NCBI GenBank assembly: GCA_963718065.1
Contig: CAVQYE010000002.1
Span: 1-64,000 of the forward strand
Reading direction: 5' to 3'
DNA length: 64,000 nucleotides
Origin: CAVPGP01 sp963718065
GTDB lineage: Bacteria; Actinomycetota; Thermoleophilia; Gaiellales; Gaiellaceae
Shown here piece by piece: positions 25,021-35,401 of the stretch. The position numbers were made by a program, and so were the translations under genes. How positions within the stretch are numbered: the first letter of the stretch is position 1; every line of letters begins with the position of its first letter. The notes under the pieces are model-generated. The model saw nothing but the letters and a program-made list of their open reading frames with translations. It was not told the DNA's origin and did not search any database.

Positions 25021-26109
25021 AGACCTCGATCGTCGCGGTTCGCAGGCCCGCGCCGGGACTGCGCTCTGCGAGTCCGTGCCGCGGATCCGGGTCGGCCTTG
25101 TCCTCGAGCAGGTCGGCGACGTGCTCCGCGAGCGCCGGGCCGTGCTTGAAGCCGTGGCCCGAGCCGCCGCCGAGCAGCCACCAGCCCTCGTGCTCGGGGT
25201 GCGGGGCGATCACGAAATGCGAGTCGGGCGTGAGGGCGTACTGGCAGACCCGCGCCCCGAGCAGCGGCGCGTCGGCGAGCGACGGGAAGCGCCGTGCCGT
25301 GTAGGCGCGCGCGACCTCGAGGTTCTCCTTGCCGGGGATCCGCTCGAGCGTGTCGGGGTCGATCTCCTGCGCCCGGGCCGTCCGGGGCGATCTTCACCCC
25401 GAGCCCGCCGACGTCGCCGTGGCCGTAGAACGCGGAGTGATAGTCGCACCAGCCCGGCGCGTGCGTCCACGGCGCGCCGCCGCCGAAGAAGAAGACGTCC
25501 CGCCGCGAGATCCTGATCCGGGCGAGGTCGGGGAAGAGCTTCGGCAGCCAGGCGCCACACGCCCAGACGACGCGGTCGTACTCCTGCGTCTCGAGCTCGG
25601 ACGGCGACAGGCGGTCGCTGACGAGCGTCGTCCCTTCCGCGACCGTCTTCTCGACGAGCGCCTGCGTGGCGCGGCGTGCGTGCAGGACGCCGGCGTCCGG
25701 CTCGAAGAGCACCGAGACGAGGTCGTCGCCGCCGAGTGAGGGAAAGAGCCTTCCCGCCTCGGCCGGATCGAGCCGCTCGACCGGGATGTCCGAGCCGGCG
25801 GAGGGTCGCCTCGCTCAGGTCCTCGAAGTCGCCGCCGCTCTCGAACCAGGCGATCCCGCGCGGATCGTAGAGCGGCGTCCCCGTTGTGCGCTCCAGGTCG
25901 AGCCAGAGCGTCCGCGCGCGCCACGCGAGCCGGGAGTACCACTCCTCCTCGCCGTGCGCGAAGCGGATCAGCCGCGTGTCGCCGCCCGAGGCCGAGCGCA
26001 CGTTGCCGGGGACGTACTGCTCGGCGAGAGTCACGTCCCAGCCGCGCCCGCGCAGCTCGTGCGCGGTCGAGGCGCCGAAGACACCCGCGCCGACGACGAG
26101 CGCGCGCAT
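25019..26109 (-). CDS. FAD-dependent amine oxidase, sarcosine / N-methyltryptophan oxidase-like, two frameshifts
   Basis: A DAO-family flavoenzyme. The N-terminal dinucleotide-binding motif is VVGAGVFGASTAHELRGRG, followed by ASGGDTRLIRFAHGE, which in MTOX/SolA carries residues near the covalent flavin. After a frame change near 25795 it continues LFEPDAGVLHARRATQALVE and ISRRDVFFFGGGAPWTHAPG. After another near 25387 it ends CQYALTPDSHFVIAPHPEHE, then GGGSGHGFKHGPALAEHVAD, with the Cys expected to hold FAD covalently. It would oxidise an N-methyl or secondary amine. It overlaps the nitrilase stop and ends an eight-gene run on this strand. Confidence 0.8.
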
Positions 26110-27024
26110 CAGGGCGCGTTCACCGTCAGCTGCAGCACGTCCGGCCGGTGATAGTGGCCCGCCGGGTCGAACCGCTGCCGCTCCTCCCAGAGCCGCGCCG
26201 GGTCGAGCTCCGCGTAGAGGATGCCCTCCTCGTCGTACAACGGTCCGGCGAGGTAGGAGCCGTCGGGTGCGAGGACAGCGGAGCCGCCGCGGCCGATGAT
26301 CTCGACCCCGGCCAGCAGCTCGCGCAGCGGAAAGTCGTCCGGGTACGACGAGGCCCGCTGGAAGTGCGACGGGGCGACGACGAAGCAGCGTGACTCGCGC
26401 GCGATGTGAATGAGCGTCGACTGCCAGGTGTCGCCGTCGTCGGCGGTCGAGGCGATGTAGATCTCGACGCCCGACTCGTAGAGGGCGAAGCGCGCGAGCG
26501 GCATGTAGTTCTCCCAGCAGATCAGCCCGCCGATGCGTCCCAGCTCGGTCGGGATGGCGCGCAGGCCGCCGCCGTCGCCCTGGCCCCAGACGAGGCGCTC
26601 GTGATTGGTCGGCACGAGCTTGCGGTGCTTGCAGGCGAGCGAGCCGTCCGGTGCGTGGTAGAGGAGCGTGTTGTAGAGCGTCGCGGGGCGCTCGGGGTCG
26701 ACCTCGGTGACACCGGTGACCATCCAGACGCCGTGCTCGCGGGCGATCGCGCCCAGCCGCTCGCACCGCCGGGCCCGGGACTTCCACCGACTCCCGTGCG
26801 AGCAGCGCGAACGCCTCCTTCGCTCCGTCGGTTGCCCAGCCGGCGAGGGCTCTCGCCCAGATCGACGACGGGTAGGCAGGCAGGAACGCCTCGGGATAGA
26901 CGAGCAGTTGTGCTCCTTCGCCGGCGGCCTCCGCTGCGAGGACGGCCATCTTGTCGAGCGTCGCCTCACGGTCGAGGATGACCGGCTCTGCCTGGATGCA
27001 CGCGACCTTCACGCGCTCGTTCAT
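26109..27024 (-). CDS. nitrilase (carbon-nitrogen hydrolase), one frameshift
   Basis: About 305 residues, with ATG 27024 overlapping the methyltransferase stop. The catalytic triad is visible: Glu in LLVYPEAFLPAYPSS, Lys in CKHRKLVPTNHERLVWGQGD, and Cys in GGLICWENYMPLARFALYES. The CWENYMPL and ERLVWGQGDG blocks mark true nitrilases (nitrile to acid plus ammonia) as opposed to amidases. A single frame change near 26770 joins ESVEVPGP to CERLGAIAREHGVW. Its position downstream of the trp operon, next to an amine-oxidising flavoenzyme, makes an indolic nitrile a candidate substrate, but that is inference only. Confidence 0.85.
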
Positions 27025-27746
27025 GCGGCCCTCTTCTCGTAGACGGAGACGTGGCTCGGACTGGACGAGTCGAACGGCGTCCGCTCGTAGTCGGCGAATC
27101 GCTCGCGCAGCCGCAGACCGGCGAGCTCCGCCATCAGGTCGAGCTCCGGCGGATAGGCGAGGCGGATCGTCACGGGATAGAGCCGTGTCCCCTCGCTCGA
27201 CAGCACGATGTGCTGGCCGGTCAACAGCTGCTGTGCCCGGTCGACCTTCGTCACGTCGAGCGTCACGCGGTCGAGCGCGATGTCCACCGCGCCGACGCGC
27301 TGGCCACGGTCGAAGCGCGTCAGGTCAGGGACGAACGCCTGCACGACGAAGACGCCGCCCGGCTCCAGATGCCGGGCGACGCAGCGGAAGGTCGCGACCT
27401 GCTCCGCCTGGGTCAGCGGCGCGAAGATCGTCGACGCGACGACGTAGACGAGCCGGAACTCGCGGCCCAGTTCGAAGTCGTCCATGACGCCGTCGACGAG
27501 CTCGATGCGGTCCGACTTCGCGCGCAGGCGATCGAGCATTCCCTGGGAAGGATCGAGGCCGACGACCTCGAGGCCGCGCTCGGCGAGCGGGACTGCGACC
27601 CGGCCGGTGCCGACGCCGAGCTCCAGCACGGGCCCGTCGCCCGCCAGCTCCGCGAGCAGCTCGATCTCTCCGGGCGAGCTTGGCGTGCGCTCGTCGTAGA
27701 TCTCCGCCCAGGCGTCGCCATACGTGGACGGCGCGTACTCGCTCAT
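27021..27746 (-). CDS. SAM-dependent methyltransferase
   Basis: A 241-residue class I methyltransferase. Motif I is VLELGVGTGRVAVPLAERG near residues 40-58, followed by VVGLDPSQGMLDRLRAK, FRLVYVVASTIFAPLTQAE and HLEPGGVFVVQAFVPDL. The C-terminal region (YPPELDLMAELAGLRLRERF) is of the Methyltransf_25-type small-molecule enzymes. The substrate is unknown. It starts 21 bases after trpA and its stop overlaps the nitrilase ATG, so it may be cotranscribed with the trp genes. Confidence 0.85.
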   Translation of the reverse strand: MSEYAPSTYGDAWAEIYDERTPSSPGEIELLAELAGDGPVLELGVGTGRVAVPLAERGLEVVGLDPSQGMLDRLRAKSDRIELVDGVMDDFELGREFRLVYVVASTIFAPLTQAEQVATFRCVARHLEPGGVFVVQAFVPDLTRFDRGQRVGAVDIALDRVTLDVTKVDRAQQLLTGQHIVLSSEGTRLYPVTIRLAYPPELDLMAELAGLRLRERFADYERTPFDSSSPSHVSVYEKRAA

Positions 27747-27767
27747 CCGGCCCTCATGCGGCCGAAT

Positions 27768-28488
27768 CTACACCGCGACCGGTGCGTCGATCGCCTCGCG
27801 GAGCGAGCGGACGAACTCGCGCAGCGCGGCCGGGCCCTGCTCGGCGATCTCGACCGCCCGGGTGCCGACGGCGATCCCGTCGGCGAGCTCGGTCGCCTCG
27901 CGGGCGTGCTCGGGCGTCGAGATGCCAAAACCGGCGTAGAGCGGGCACGTCCGTGCGCGGAGCGGGCGCGCTCGACGAGCGGGGCGAGCGCGGGGGAGAG
28001 GCCGGTGCGGGCACCCGTCGTGCCGGTCGACGCTGACGACGTAGAGCCAGCCGTCGGTCGTCTCGGCGGCGAGCGCGGATCCGGTCGTCGGTCGAGGTCG
28101 GGCGCGACGAGCTGCACGCGCCGCAGCGCCGGGGTCGCTCGTCGCACGGCAGGTCGGCGACGATCATGCTGGTGGCGCCGGCGGAGCGCGGCATCGGACT
28201 CGAACCGCTCCCAGCCGTACGCCTCCAGGATCGAGGCGTAGGTCATCGGGACGAGCGGCACGTCGACGCGGGCGCGGATCTCCGCCAGGCATTCGAGGCA
28301 GCGGCCGGTCCGCATGCCCTGCGCGAGCGCTCGCTCGCCGGCGCGCGCGGATCACCGGCCCGTCGGCGAGCGGGTCGGAGAACGGGAAGCCGATCTCGAC
28401 GATGTCCGCTCCACCCTCGACGGCGGCCTCGGCGAGCTCCGGCGTACCCGGGCTCGCCATCAGGTAGATGACGAGCGTCTTGCTCATG
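27768..28488 (-). pseudogene. trpA: tryptophan synthase alpha chain, frameshifted
   Basis: ATG 28488 overlaps the GNAT stop. It opens LVIYLMASPGTPELAEAAVE, then GADIVEIGFPFSDPLADGPV, the hallmark of TrpA with its catalytic Glu and Asp region. After frame changes it gives LVPMTYASILEAYGWERF, SMIVADLPCDE and an end matching FAGFGISTPEHAREATELAD. The start is shorter than in E. coli TrpA, as in some actinobacteria. It cleaves indole-glycerol phosphate to indole for TrpB. At least five indels break it; the rest of the operon is similarly broken, so errors are likely. The type reflects the broken frame as given. Confidence 0.8.
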
Positions 28489-29062
28489 CGTCCGGCGCGA
28501 GCAGGGTGAAGAGCGTCGCGTCCGAGTCGTCGCCACCGTGCCGGAGGAACCTGCGCCGGACGCCTTCGCGCGTCGAAGCCGAGCCGTTCGAGCACACGCT
28601 CCGAGGCGGTGTTCTCGAGCGCGCACGAGCGCGTCGACGCGGCGGATGCCGTTGGCGAAGGCGTGCTCGACGAATGCGCCGACCGCGCGCGTCGCGACGC
28701 CCCGCCCCCGCGCCTCGACGAAGAGCCAGTAGCCGACCTCGACCGCATCGCGCATCGGATCGAGGTGGTGCAGCGCACAGCCGCCGAGGATCTCGCTGCG
28801 TCGCCGTGTCCTCGATCACGTACGGCGAGAGCAGGCCGCGCTCCTTCATCATCGGCAGCTGTTCGCGCAGCAGTGCGCGCAACGTGTCGGCATCGACCGG
28901 CGGCAGTCCCGCCTCGCCGCCGACGTCGGGATCGAGGAACGCGGGTGCGATCGGCTCGACGTCCTCCAGCTGCGGAGCGCGGACGAGCAACTCGTCGACG
29001 CGGACCTCGTCGGGAAATCGATAGGTGGAGAGTCGGGTGGTCGTCGGGTCGGAGCGGATCAC
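28485..29062 (-). CDS. GNAT acetyltransferase (RimJ/RimL-like) inside the trp operon, frameshifted
   Basis: GTG 29062 overlaps the trpB stop and the stop overlaps the trpA ATG, so the gene sits inside the operon. The start VRVDELLVRAPQLEDVEPIA and later blocks GYWLFVEARGRGVATRAVGA and RVDALVRAREN...SERVLERLGF are those of RimJ/RimL-type N-acetyltransferases; the acetyl-CoA loop is RGRGVATRA. Two or three single-base shifts lie near 28570, 28610 and 28800. It may acetylate a ribosomal protein, another protein N-terminus or a small amine. A link to tryptophan synthesis is unknown. Confidence 0.75.
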
Positions 29063-30180
29063 TGCGTCAGCACCTCCGCGAGGTCCTTGTCGCCGCGGCC
29101 CGAGAGGCAGACGAGGATCAGCTCCGCGTCGAGGTCGAGCGCGCGGGCGAGCGCGTGCGACGACTCGAGCGCCGGGATGATGCCCTCCGTCCGGCGAGGC
29201 GCTGGAACGCGGCGAGCGCCTCCTCGTCGGTGCAGGCGAGGTACTGCGGCCCGCCCGCGAGTCGCGCAGCGCGGCGTGCTCCGGGCCGACGCCGGGGTAG
29301 TCGAGCCCGGCCGAGATCGAGTGCGCGTCGGCGATCTGCCCGTCGTCGTCGGCGAGGAGCGACGAGCGCGCGCCGTGCAGGACGCCGGTGCGCCCGGTGC
29401 CGAGCGACGCGGCGCCCGGCCGCCTCGACGCCGACGAGGCGCACCTCCGGATCGTCGAGGAAGCCTGCGAAGAGGCCGATCGCGTTCGAGCCGCCGCCGA
29501 CGCAGGCGATCGCCGACCTCGGGCAGCCGTCCCTCGGCGGCGAGGATCTGCTCGCGCGCCTCGCGGCCGATCACCGCCTGCAGCTCGCGCACGATCTCCG
29601 GGTACGGCGCCGGGCCGACGCAGGAGCCGATCAGGTAGTGCGTCGTCTCGACGTTCGTGATCCAGTCGCGGATCGCCTCGCTCGTCGCCTCCTTCAGCGT
29701 CTTCGTGCCGAACTCGACCGGGCGCACCTCGGCGCCGAGCAGGTGCATCCGCTCGACGTTCGGTGCCTGCCGGCGCATGTCCTCGGAGCCCATGTAGACG
29801 ACGCAGTCGAAGCCGAAGCGCGCGCAGACGGTCGCCGTCGCGACGCCGTGCTGGCCGGCGCCCGTCTCGGCGACGATGCGCTGCTTGCCGAGCCGCCGCG
29901 CGAGCACGGCCTGGCCGAGCGCGTTGTTGAGCTTGTGCGCGCCGGTGTGGAGCAGGTCCTCGCGCTTCAGGTACACGCGCCGGCTCGGGCGCGAACCGCT
30001 CGGCGCGGGTGAGCGGCGTCGGCCGGCCGCGCGTAGAGGTCGCGAGCAGCTCGTGCAGCTCGGCGCGGAACGCGTCGTCGGCGAGCGCCGCCGCGCCAGC
30101 CTGCCTCGAGCTCGTCGAGCGCCGGGATCAGCGTCTCGGGGACGTAGCGGCCCGCCGTACTCGCCGTAGGTCAGGCTCAT
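29059..30180 (-). pseudogene. trpB: tryptophan synthase beta chain, frameshifted
   Basis: ATG 30180 overlaps the upstream stop (ATGA). It starts MSLTYGEYGG, then YVPETLIPALDEL after a frame change. It has RVYLKREDLLHTGAHKLNNA with the PLP lysine, LGKQRIVAETGAGQHGVATA, TKTLKEATSEAIRDWITNVE, HYLIGSCVGPAPYPEIVREL and EGIIPALESSHALARAL. These are all canonical TrpB blocks. It joins indole with serine. Indels occur near 30150, 30095, 30005, 29510, 29395, 29260 and 29195. Every block between breaks is intact, which argues for sequence errors. Confidence 0.85.
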
Positions 30181-31347
30181 CGCGCGGCCTCCACGAACGC
30201 GCGCACCGTGTCGTGGTCCTTGATGCCGGGCTCGCGACTCGAGGCGCGAGCGGCGTCGACCGCCCACGGGCTGCACGGCGTCGATCGCCTCGCGGACGTT
30301 CGTCCGGGTCGAGGCCGCCGGCGAGCATCACGCGGCCCGTCGCTGCCGCGGGCGCGCTCGAGGTGCGTCGGGTCGTCCTGCTGCGCCACGGCAGGTCGAC
30401 GACCGGTCGCCACCTGCTCGTCGTCGCGGAGGAGGACGCCGTCGCGGCCGCGGTGCCCGTTCTCGCGGCGGTAGAGCTGGACGAGGTCGGCGCCGCGTCT
30501 CGTGGACGTCCTCGACGAAGACCGCGACCGAGAGCACCGTGTCGGGCACGTCGAGCACCGCCTCGGCGCGGCGCGGGCTCTCTCGCGGCGAGGATGAAGC
30601 CGACCAGGTCGGCGCCCGCCTCGACCGCCGACGTCGACGTCCTCCTGGCGGGTCAGCCCGCACACCTTGACGAGCGGCCGCGAGATCAGCTCGCGCAGCT
30701 TGCGCCCGGATCGGGCGCGCGCATCAGCGCGGTGCCGACGAGGATCGCGTCGGCGCCGGCGAGCTCGGCCGCGGCGCCCTGGGCGCGCGTGTGCATCGCC
30801 GCTCTCGGCGATCACGACCCGGTCGCGCGGCGCCCGCGCGACCAGTCGCAGCTGCGCGCGCCGGTCGATCGCGAACGTCGCCGAGGTCGCGGGCGTTGAG
30901 CCCGATCGGATCGGCGCCGAGGCGCGATCGCGCGCTCGAGCTCCTCGGCGTCGTGCGCCTCGACGAGCGTGTCGAGCCCGAGCTCGCGCGGCGTCGCGCA
31001 TGGAGCGCGCGCGGCGCGCGCGTCGTCGAGGTCGCGCAGGATCAGCAGCACGGCGTCGGCGCCGGCGCTCCGCAGCTCGCGCAGGTCGCGCCTCCTCGGT
31101 GAAGAAGCCCTTCGCGAGGAGCGGCAGCGAGGTCGCCGCGCGCGCGGCGCGGAGGTCGTCGACCGAGCCGCCGAAGCGGTCGTCGACGAGGACCGACATC
31201 GCCGCTCGCGCCGGCCGCGCTCGTAGCGACGCGAGCATAGGCCGCCGCGTCGGCGTCGGGACGCAGCTCGCCCGCCGACGGCGAGCGGCGCTTGAACTCG
31301 GCGATCGCCCCGAGCCCGGCGCGCGCGAGCGCCTCGCGCAACCTCAT
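30177..31347 (-). pseudogene. indole-3-glycerol phosphate synthase, apparently fused to phosphoribosylanthranilate isomerase; frameshifted
   Basis: ATG 31347. The TrpC part begins LREALARAGLGAIAEFKRRS, then PSAGELRPDADAAAYAR, with the catalytic Lys in EFKRRSPS. It continues SVLVDDRFGGSVDDLRAARA, LLAKGFF, GADAVLLILRDLDDARAA, LGLDTLVEAHDAEELERAI and VVIAESGDAHAR. It then runs in one frame, with no stop, start or ribosome-binding site, from KLRELISRPLVKVCGLTRQE into a TrpF domain (DLVQLYRRENG, PWAVDAAS, ending KDHDTVRAFVEAAR). This suggests a TrpC-TrpF fusion like that of enterobacteria but of independent origin. More than ten indels break the frame, so fusion versus overlap needs a clean sequence. 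Confidence 0.7.
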
Positions 31348-31350
31348 GCG

Positions 31351-32376
31351 TCACCGACTCGCGCTGCGAGAACGCGATCAGCCGCTCGAGCCGTCGCCGC
31401 CGCCGCGCCCGAGTCGACGGCTTCGCGCGCGTAGCCGAGGCCCTCGTGCAGGTCCGTCGCATGCCCGCCCGCGGCGATCGCGCCCGGCGGCGTTCAGCAG
31501 GATCGCGCCAGCGCGGGCCGCCGTTTCCGCCCTCGAAGACCTCGCGGATCCGCGCGCGTTCTCGCTCGGCGATGCCGCCGCGGAGCTCCCGCGGAGTCGC
31601 AGCGCGGGACGCCGAGCTCGACCGGGTCGATCTCGCGCTCGATGCACGTTGCCCTCGACGACCTCGCAGACGAGGTTCGGCCCGGCGGGCGAGAGCTCGT
31701 CGATGCCGACGGCGCCGTGCACGACGAACGCGCCGCGCGCGCCGAGCCGCAGCGAGCACCTCCGCGATCGTGCGCACGAGCGTCCGGCGCGTAGACGCCG
31801 ACGACCTGCGCGCGCGCCCCGGCCGGGTTCGTCAGCGGGCCGAGCACGTTGAAGACCGTGCGCGTGGCGAGCTCGCGCCGCACCGGCGCGGCGTGCCGCA
31901 TCGCCGGATGGTGCGTCGGCGCGAACATGAAGCCGAAGCCGAGCTCGTCGATCGAGCGGGCGATCTGCTCCGGCGCTCAGCTCGAGCGCGAAGCCGAGCG
32001 CCTCGAGCACGTCGGCCGAGCCGGACGCCGACGAGACGGCGCGGTTGCCGTGCTTCGCGACACCCGCGCCGGCGGCGGCCGCGACGAGCGCGGCGGCCGT
32101 CGAGATGTTGAACGTCTTGCGCGCCGTCGCCGCCGGTGCCCGCCGTGTCGACGAGGTCGGCGCGCGTCGGCCGCACCGGCAGCGACGTGCGCGCGCATCG
32201 CCTCGGCGCAGCCGGCGATCTCGTCGGCGGTCTCGCCCTTGAGCGCGCAGCGCGACGAGGAAGCCGCCGATCTGCGCGGAGGTCGCCTCGCCGCTCATGA
32301 TCTCGTCCATCACCTCGCGCGCGTCCGTCGCGGGAGAGGTCGTGGCCGTCGAGCAGCCGCGCGAGTGCATGCTGGA

Positions 32377-32380
<4 letters not shown>
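31351..32380 (-). pseudogene. trpD: anthranilate phosphoribosyltransferase, frameshifted
   Basis: It reads LIQHALARLLDGHDLS, then DAREVMDEIMSGEATSAQIG, DLVDTAGTGGDG (PRPP/Mg site) and TFNISTAAALVAAAAGAGVA, then KHGNRAVSSASGSADVLEAL. Later come FMFAPTHHPAMRHAAPVRRE, TRTVFNVLGPLTNPAGA and an end LERLIAFSQRES. All are canonical TrpD motifs. The only in-frame start near the N-terminus is CTG at 32380, overlapping the trpG stop as CTGA. It transfers phosphoribose to anthranilate. About ten indels are present. Confidence 0.8.
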
Positions 32381-32940
<560 letters not shown>

Positions 32941-32944
<4 letters not shown>

Positions 32945-34171
32945 TGTCCCTCGGCGAGCTCGATCGCCGTCTCGAGCGCCGCGAGCTTGCTCAGGCACTC
33001 CTCGTGCTCGGCCAGGGGATCGGAGTCGGCGACGATGCCCGGCACCAGCCTGAAGGTAGGCGACTCCCTCTTGCGAGCACGACGTGCGGATCGCGATGCA
33101 CGTGTCGAACGAGCTCGCCCGGGAAGCGCATAGCCGACGGCGCCGGCGTACGCGCCCGCGCCGATAGCCCTCGAGCTCGGAGATGATCTGCATCGCGCGG
33201 ACCTTCGGAGCGCCGCTGACGGTGCCCGCCGGGAAGCACGCGCGGAGCAGGTCGAACGGCGAGACGCCGTCGCTGCAGCTCGCCGGCGACCTCCGAGACG
33301 AGGTGCGTGACGTGCGAGAACCGCTCCGGCTCGAGGAAGCGCTCGACCTTGACCGTGCCCGGCCCTGCAGACGCGCGAGAGGTCGTTGCGGCCGAGGTCG
33401 ACGAGCATCACGTGCTCGACCTGTCCTTCTCGGAGGAGAGCAGCCGTTCGGCGTCTCCCTCGCCGGGCTGGGTCGTGCCGGCGATCGGGTTGAGGCTGGC
33501 GCGCGGTCCCGTCCGCCTTGACGAGCGTCTCGGGCGAGGAGCCGACGAGCGCGATCCCGTCGAGCTCCAGCAGGAAGAGATACGGCGACGGGTTGACGCG
33601 CCGCAGCGAGCGGTAGACGTCGAGCGGCGTCACCGCCGGTTCGTCGCTCGGCCCGCTGCGAGAGGACGATCTGGAATGCGTCGCCGTCGCGAATGTGCTC
33701 CTTTGCCACCTCGACCGAGCGCTCGTAGTCCGACCGGGAGGAACGCTGTGTCGTGCCGGCGCCCGCGCTGCCCGGCGGGGGCGGCTCGACGTGGCGTTCG
33801 AGGAGCTTCGCGGCCTCGCCCGGGTCGCCGACCAGCACCTCCGCGAGCCCGCGCGCATGGTCGAAGCGCACGAGTACGTCGGCGATCACGAAGCGGCTCT
33901 CCGGCTGGTCAGGCCCCGTCGCCGGCAGCGGCACGGTCGGCTCGAGCTTGGCGACGTGGTCGTAGCCGAGATAGCCGACGACAGCCCGGTTGGAGGCCTC
34001 CGCCTCGTCGAAGTCGACGAGCTGCGAGCCGCAGCCGACGAACGAGAAGCGCCCGAGCCGGCCTCGCTCGACGGACTCGAGCAGGAACGACGCCCGGCCG
34101 GCCTCGCGCAGGCGGAGGTAGGCCCCGAGCGGGGTGATCAGGTCGGTTGCGATGGAAGTGGAAATCGTCAT
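32941..34171 (-). pseudogene. trpE: anthranilate synthase component I, frameshifted
   Basis: ATG 34171 lies 12 bases after the attenuator T tract. The N-terminus is GAYLRLREAGRASFLLESVE with RGRLGRFSFVGCG, carrying the LLES-type tryptophan feedback site. The catalytic half reads HIRDGDAFQIVLSQRAE, PYLFLLELDGIALVGSSPET, HVMLVDLGRNDLSRV, PAGTVSGAPKVRAMQIISEL, then EGYRRGAYAGAVGY after frame repair, and FDTCIAIRT. It converts chorismate to anthranilate with TrpG ammonia. The first 170 codons are clean; about ten indels lie between 33660 and 33030. Confidence 0.85.
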
Positions 34172-34176
34172 CGGTA

Positions 34177-34200
34177 CGAAAAAAGACCCTCGCGGGTCTT
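34177..34200 (-). terminator. trp attenuator terminator
   Basis: On the coding strand, aagaccc-gcga-gggtctt forms a 7-bp stem and 4-base loop followed by six T residues, ending just before the trpE start. It lies 31 bases after the leader-peptide stop, the arrangement of a ribosome-mediated attenuator. Confidence 0.85.
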
Positions 34201-34231
34201 CGGGTCGAGCGGGGGAGGGTCGTGCGGCTCT

Positions 34232-34294
34232 CTAGGCCAGGCTCCCGCCCCGCTCGAGGCGCCACGCCCACCAGGAGAGAGTCGGGAAGGACAT
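34232..34294 (-). CDS. trpL: trp operon leader peptide
   Basis: A 20-codon ORF starting at ATG 34294 and ending TAG at 34232, upstream of the attenuator terminator and trpE. It encodes MSFPTLSWWAWRLERGGSLA, with three Trp codons in four positions (Trp8, Trp9, Trp11). When charged tRNA-Trp is scarce, ribosomes would stall there and the downstream RNA would fold to spare the terminator. TGG is a rare codon, so three in four positions next to trpE is very unlikely by chance. Confidence 0.88.
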   Translation of the reverse strand: MSFPTLSWWAWRLERGGSLA

Positions 34295-34301
34295 CGCCGT
34301 C

Positions 34302-34330
34302 AGCGTAAGCGAGCTTCGAGCGGGCCGCAA
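34302..34330 (-). promoter_or_regulatory. probable trp promoter
   Basis: On the minus strand TTGCGG (34330-34325) and TACGCT (34307-34302) are separated by 17 bases and lie 7 bases before the leader-peptide ATG. Transcription would begin at or near that ATG, so the leader peptide may be translated with a very short or no leader. Confidence 0.45.
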
Positions 34331-34347
34331 GTGATTGAATCCGCCGG

Positions 34348-35401
34348 GTGCCGATCCCGCCGCTGCTGCGCGAGCTGCTGACGACCCCGGGCCCGTCCGG
34401 ATACGAGGCGGCGGCCGCGGCCGCCTGGCGCGCGGCGGCCGAGCCATTCGCCGAGGTCTGGTCGGACGCGATGGGCTCGTCCTACGCGAAGGTCGCCGGC
34501 ACGGGCGGCGGTCCCTTGCTCGCGATCCTCGGCCACATCGACGAGATCGGGATCGCGATCACCCACGTCGACGACAGCGGCAACCTCGCCTTCTCGGTGA
34601 TCGGCGGCTACGAGCCGTCCACTTTGGTGGCGCAGAGAGTCGAGTTGATGACGAGCGACGGCGTCATCCCTGGTGTGATCGCACGGCGCCGGCTCTCGCC
34701 GGAGCAGCGCAAGGACGGCAAGAAGCCGCGAGCTCTCCGACCTGCACGTCGACATCGGCGCCATCGACCGCGACGACGCGCTCACACGCGTGTCGGTCGG
34801 CGATCCCGGCGTCCTAGCCGGCGCGCCCGAGGAGCTGCCGAACGGCCGCTTCGTGTCACGCTCGCTCGACAACCGGCTCGGCGCGTACGTCGCGCTCGAA
34901 GCAGCTCGGCTCGTGTCCGAGGCGGGCGGCGCCCCCGGTGACGTGGTCGCCGTTGCGTCCGTCCAGGAGGAGGTCGGCGTCTTCGGCGCGCGGACAGTCG
35001 CGTTCTCGCTCGAGCCCCAGGTCGCGCTCGCGGTCGACATCACGCCCTCGACGGATATCCCGGGCGGCGACGTGAAGCTCGGCGGCAAGATCGAGGTCGG
35101 CGCAGGCCCGGCGATCGCACGCGGGTCGACGCTGCACCCGCGGGTCTTCGAGCTGCTCCGCGAGACGGCCGAGGCGGAGAAGATCGAGCACTCGATCGAA
35201 GTGACGACCGCGCACACCTACACGGACGCCGACTATCTGCACCTGAGCCGCGGCGGAGTGCCCACCGGGCTCGTCTCCGTTCCGATCCGCTACACCCACA
35301 CGTCGATCGAGCTCGCCCAGCTGAGTGACGTCGAGGGTGCGGCTCGGCTGATCGCGGCGTTCGCGCAGCGGCTCGCGGCCGACACCGACTTCTCGCGCTG
35401 A
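34348..35401 (+). CDS. M42-family metallo-aminopeptidase, one frameshift
   Basis: Start GTG 34348, divergent from the trp leader. It carries the M42 signature: LTTPGPSGYE at the start, LAILGHIDEIGIAITH (His and Asp metal ligands), SRSLDNRLGAYVALEA (bridging Asp), ASVQEEVGVFGAR (catalytic and ligand Glu pair), AVDITPSTD, and YTHTSIELAQLSD with the final His. One shift near 34727 joins RKDGKKP to LHVDIGAIDRDDAL. The length of about 350 residues is normal. It removes N-terminal residues from peptides in the cytoplasm as a large oligomer with two metal ions; some relatives are cellulase-like in name only. Confidence 0.88.
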
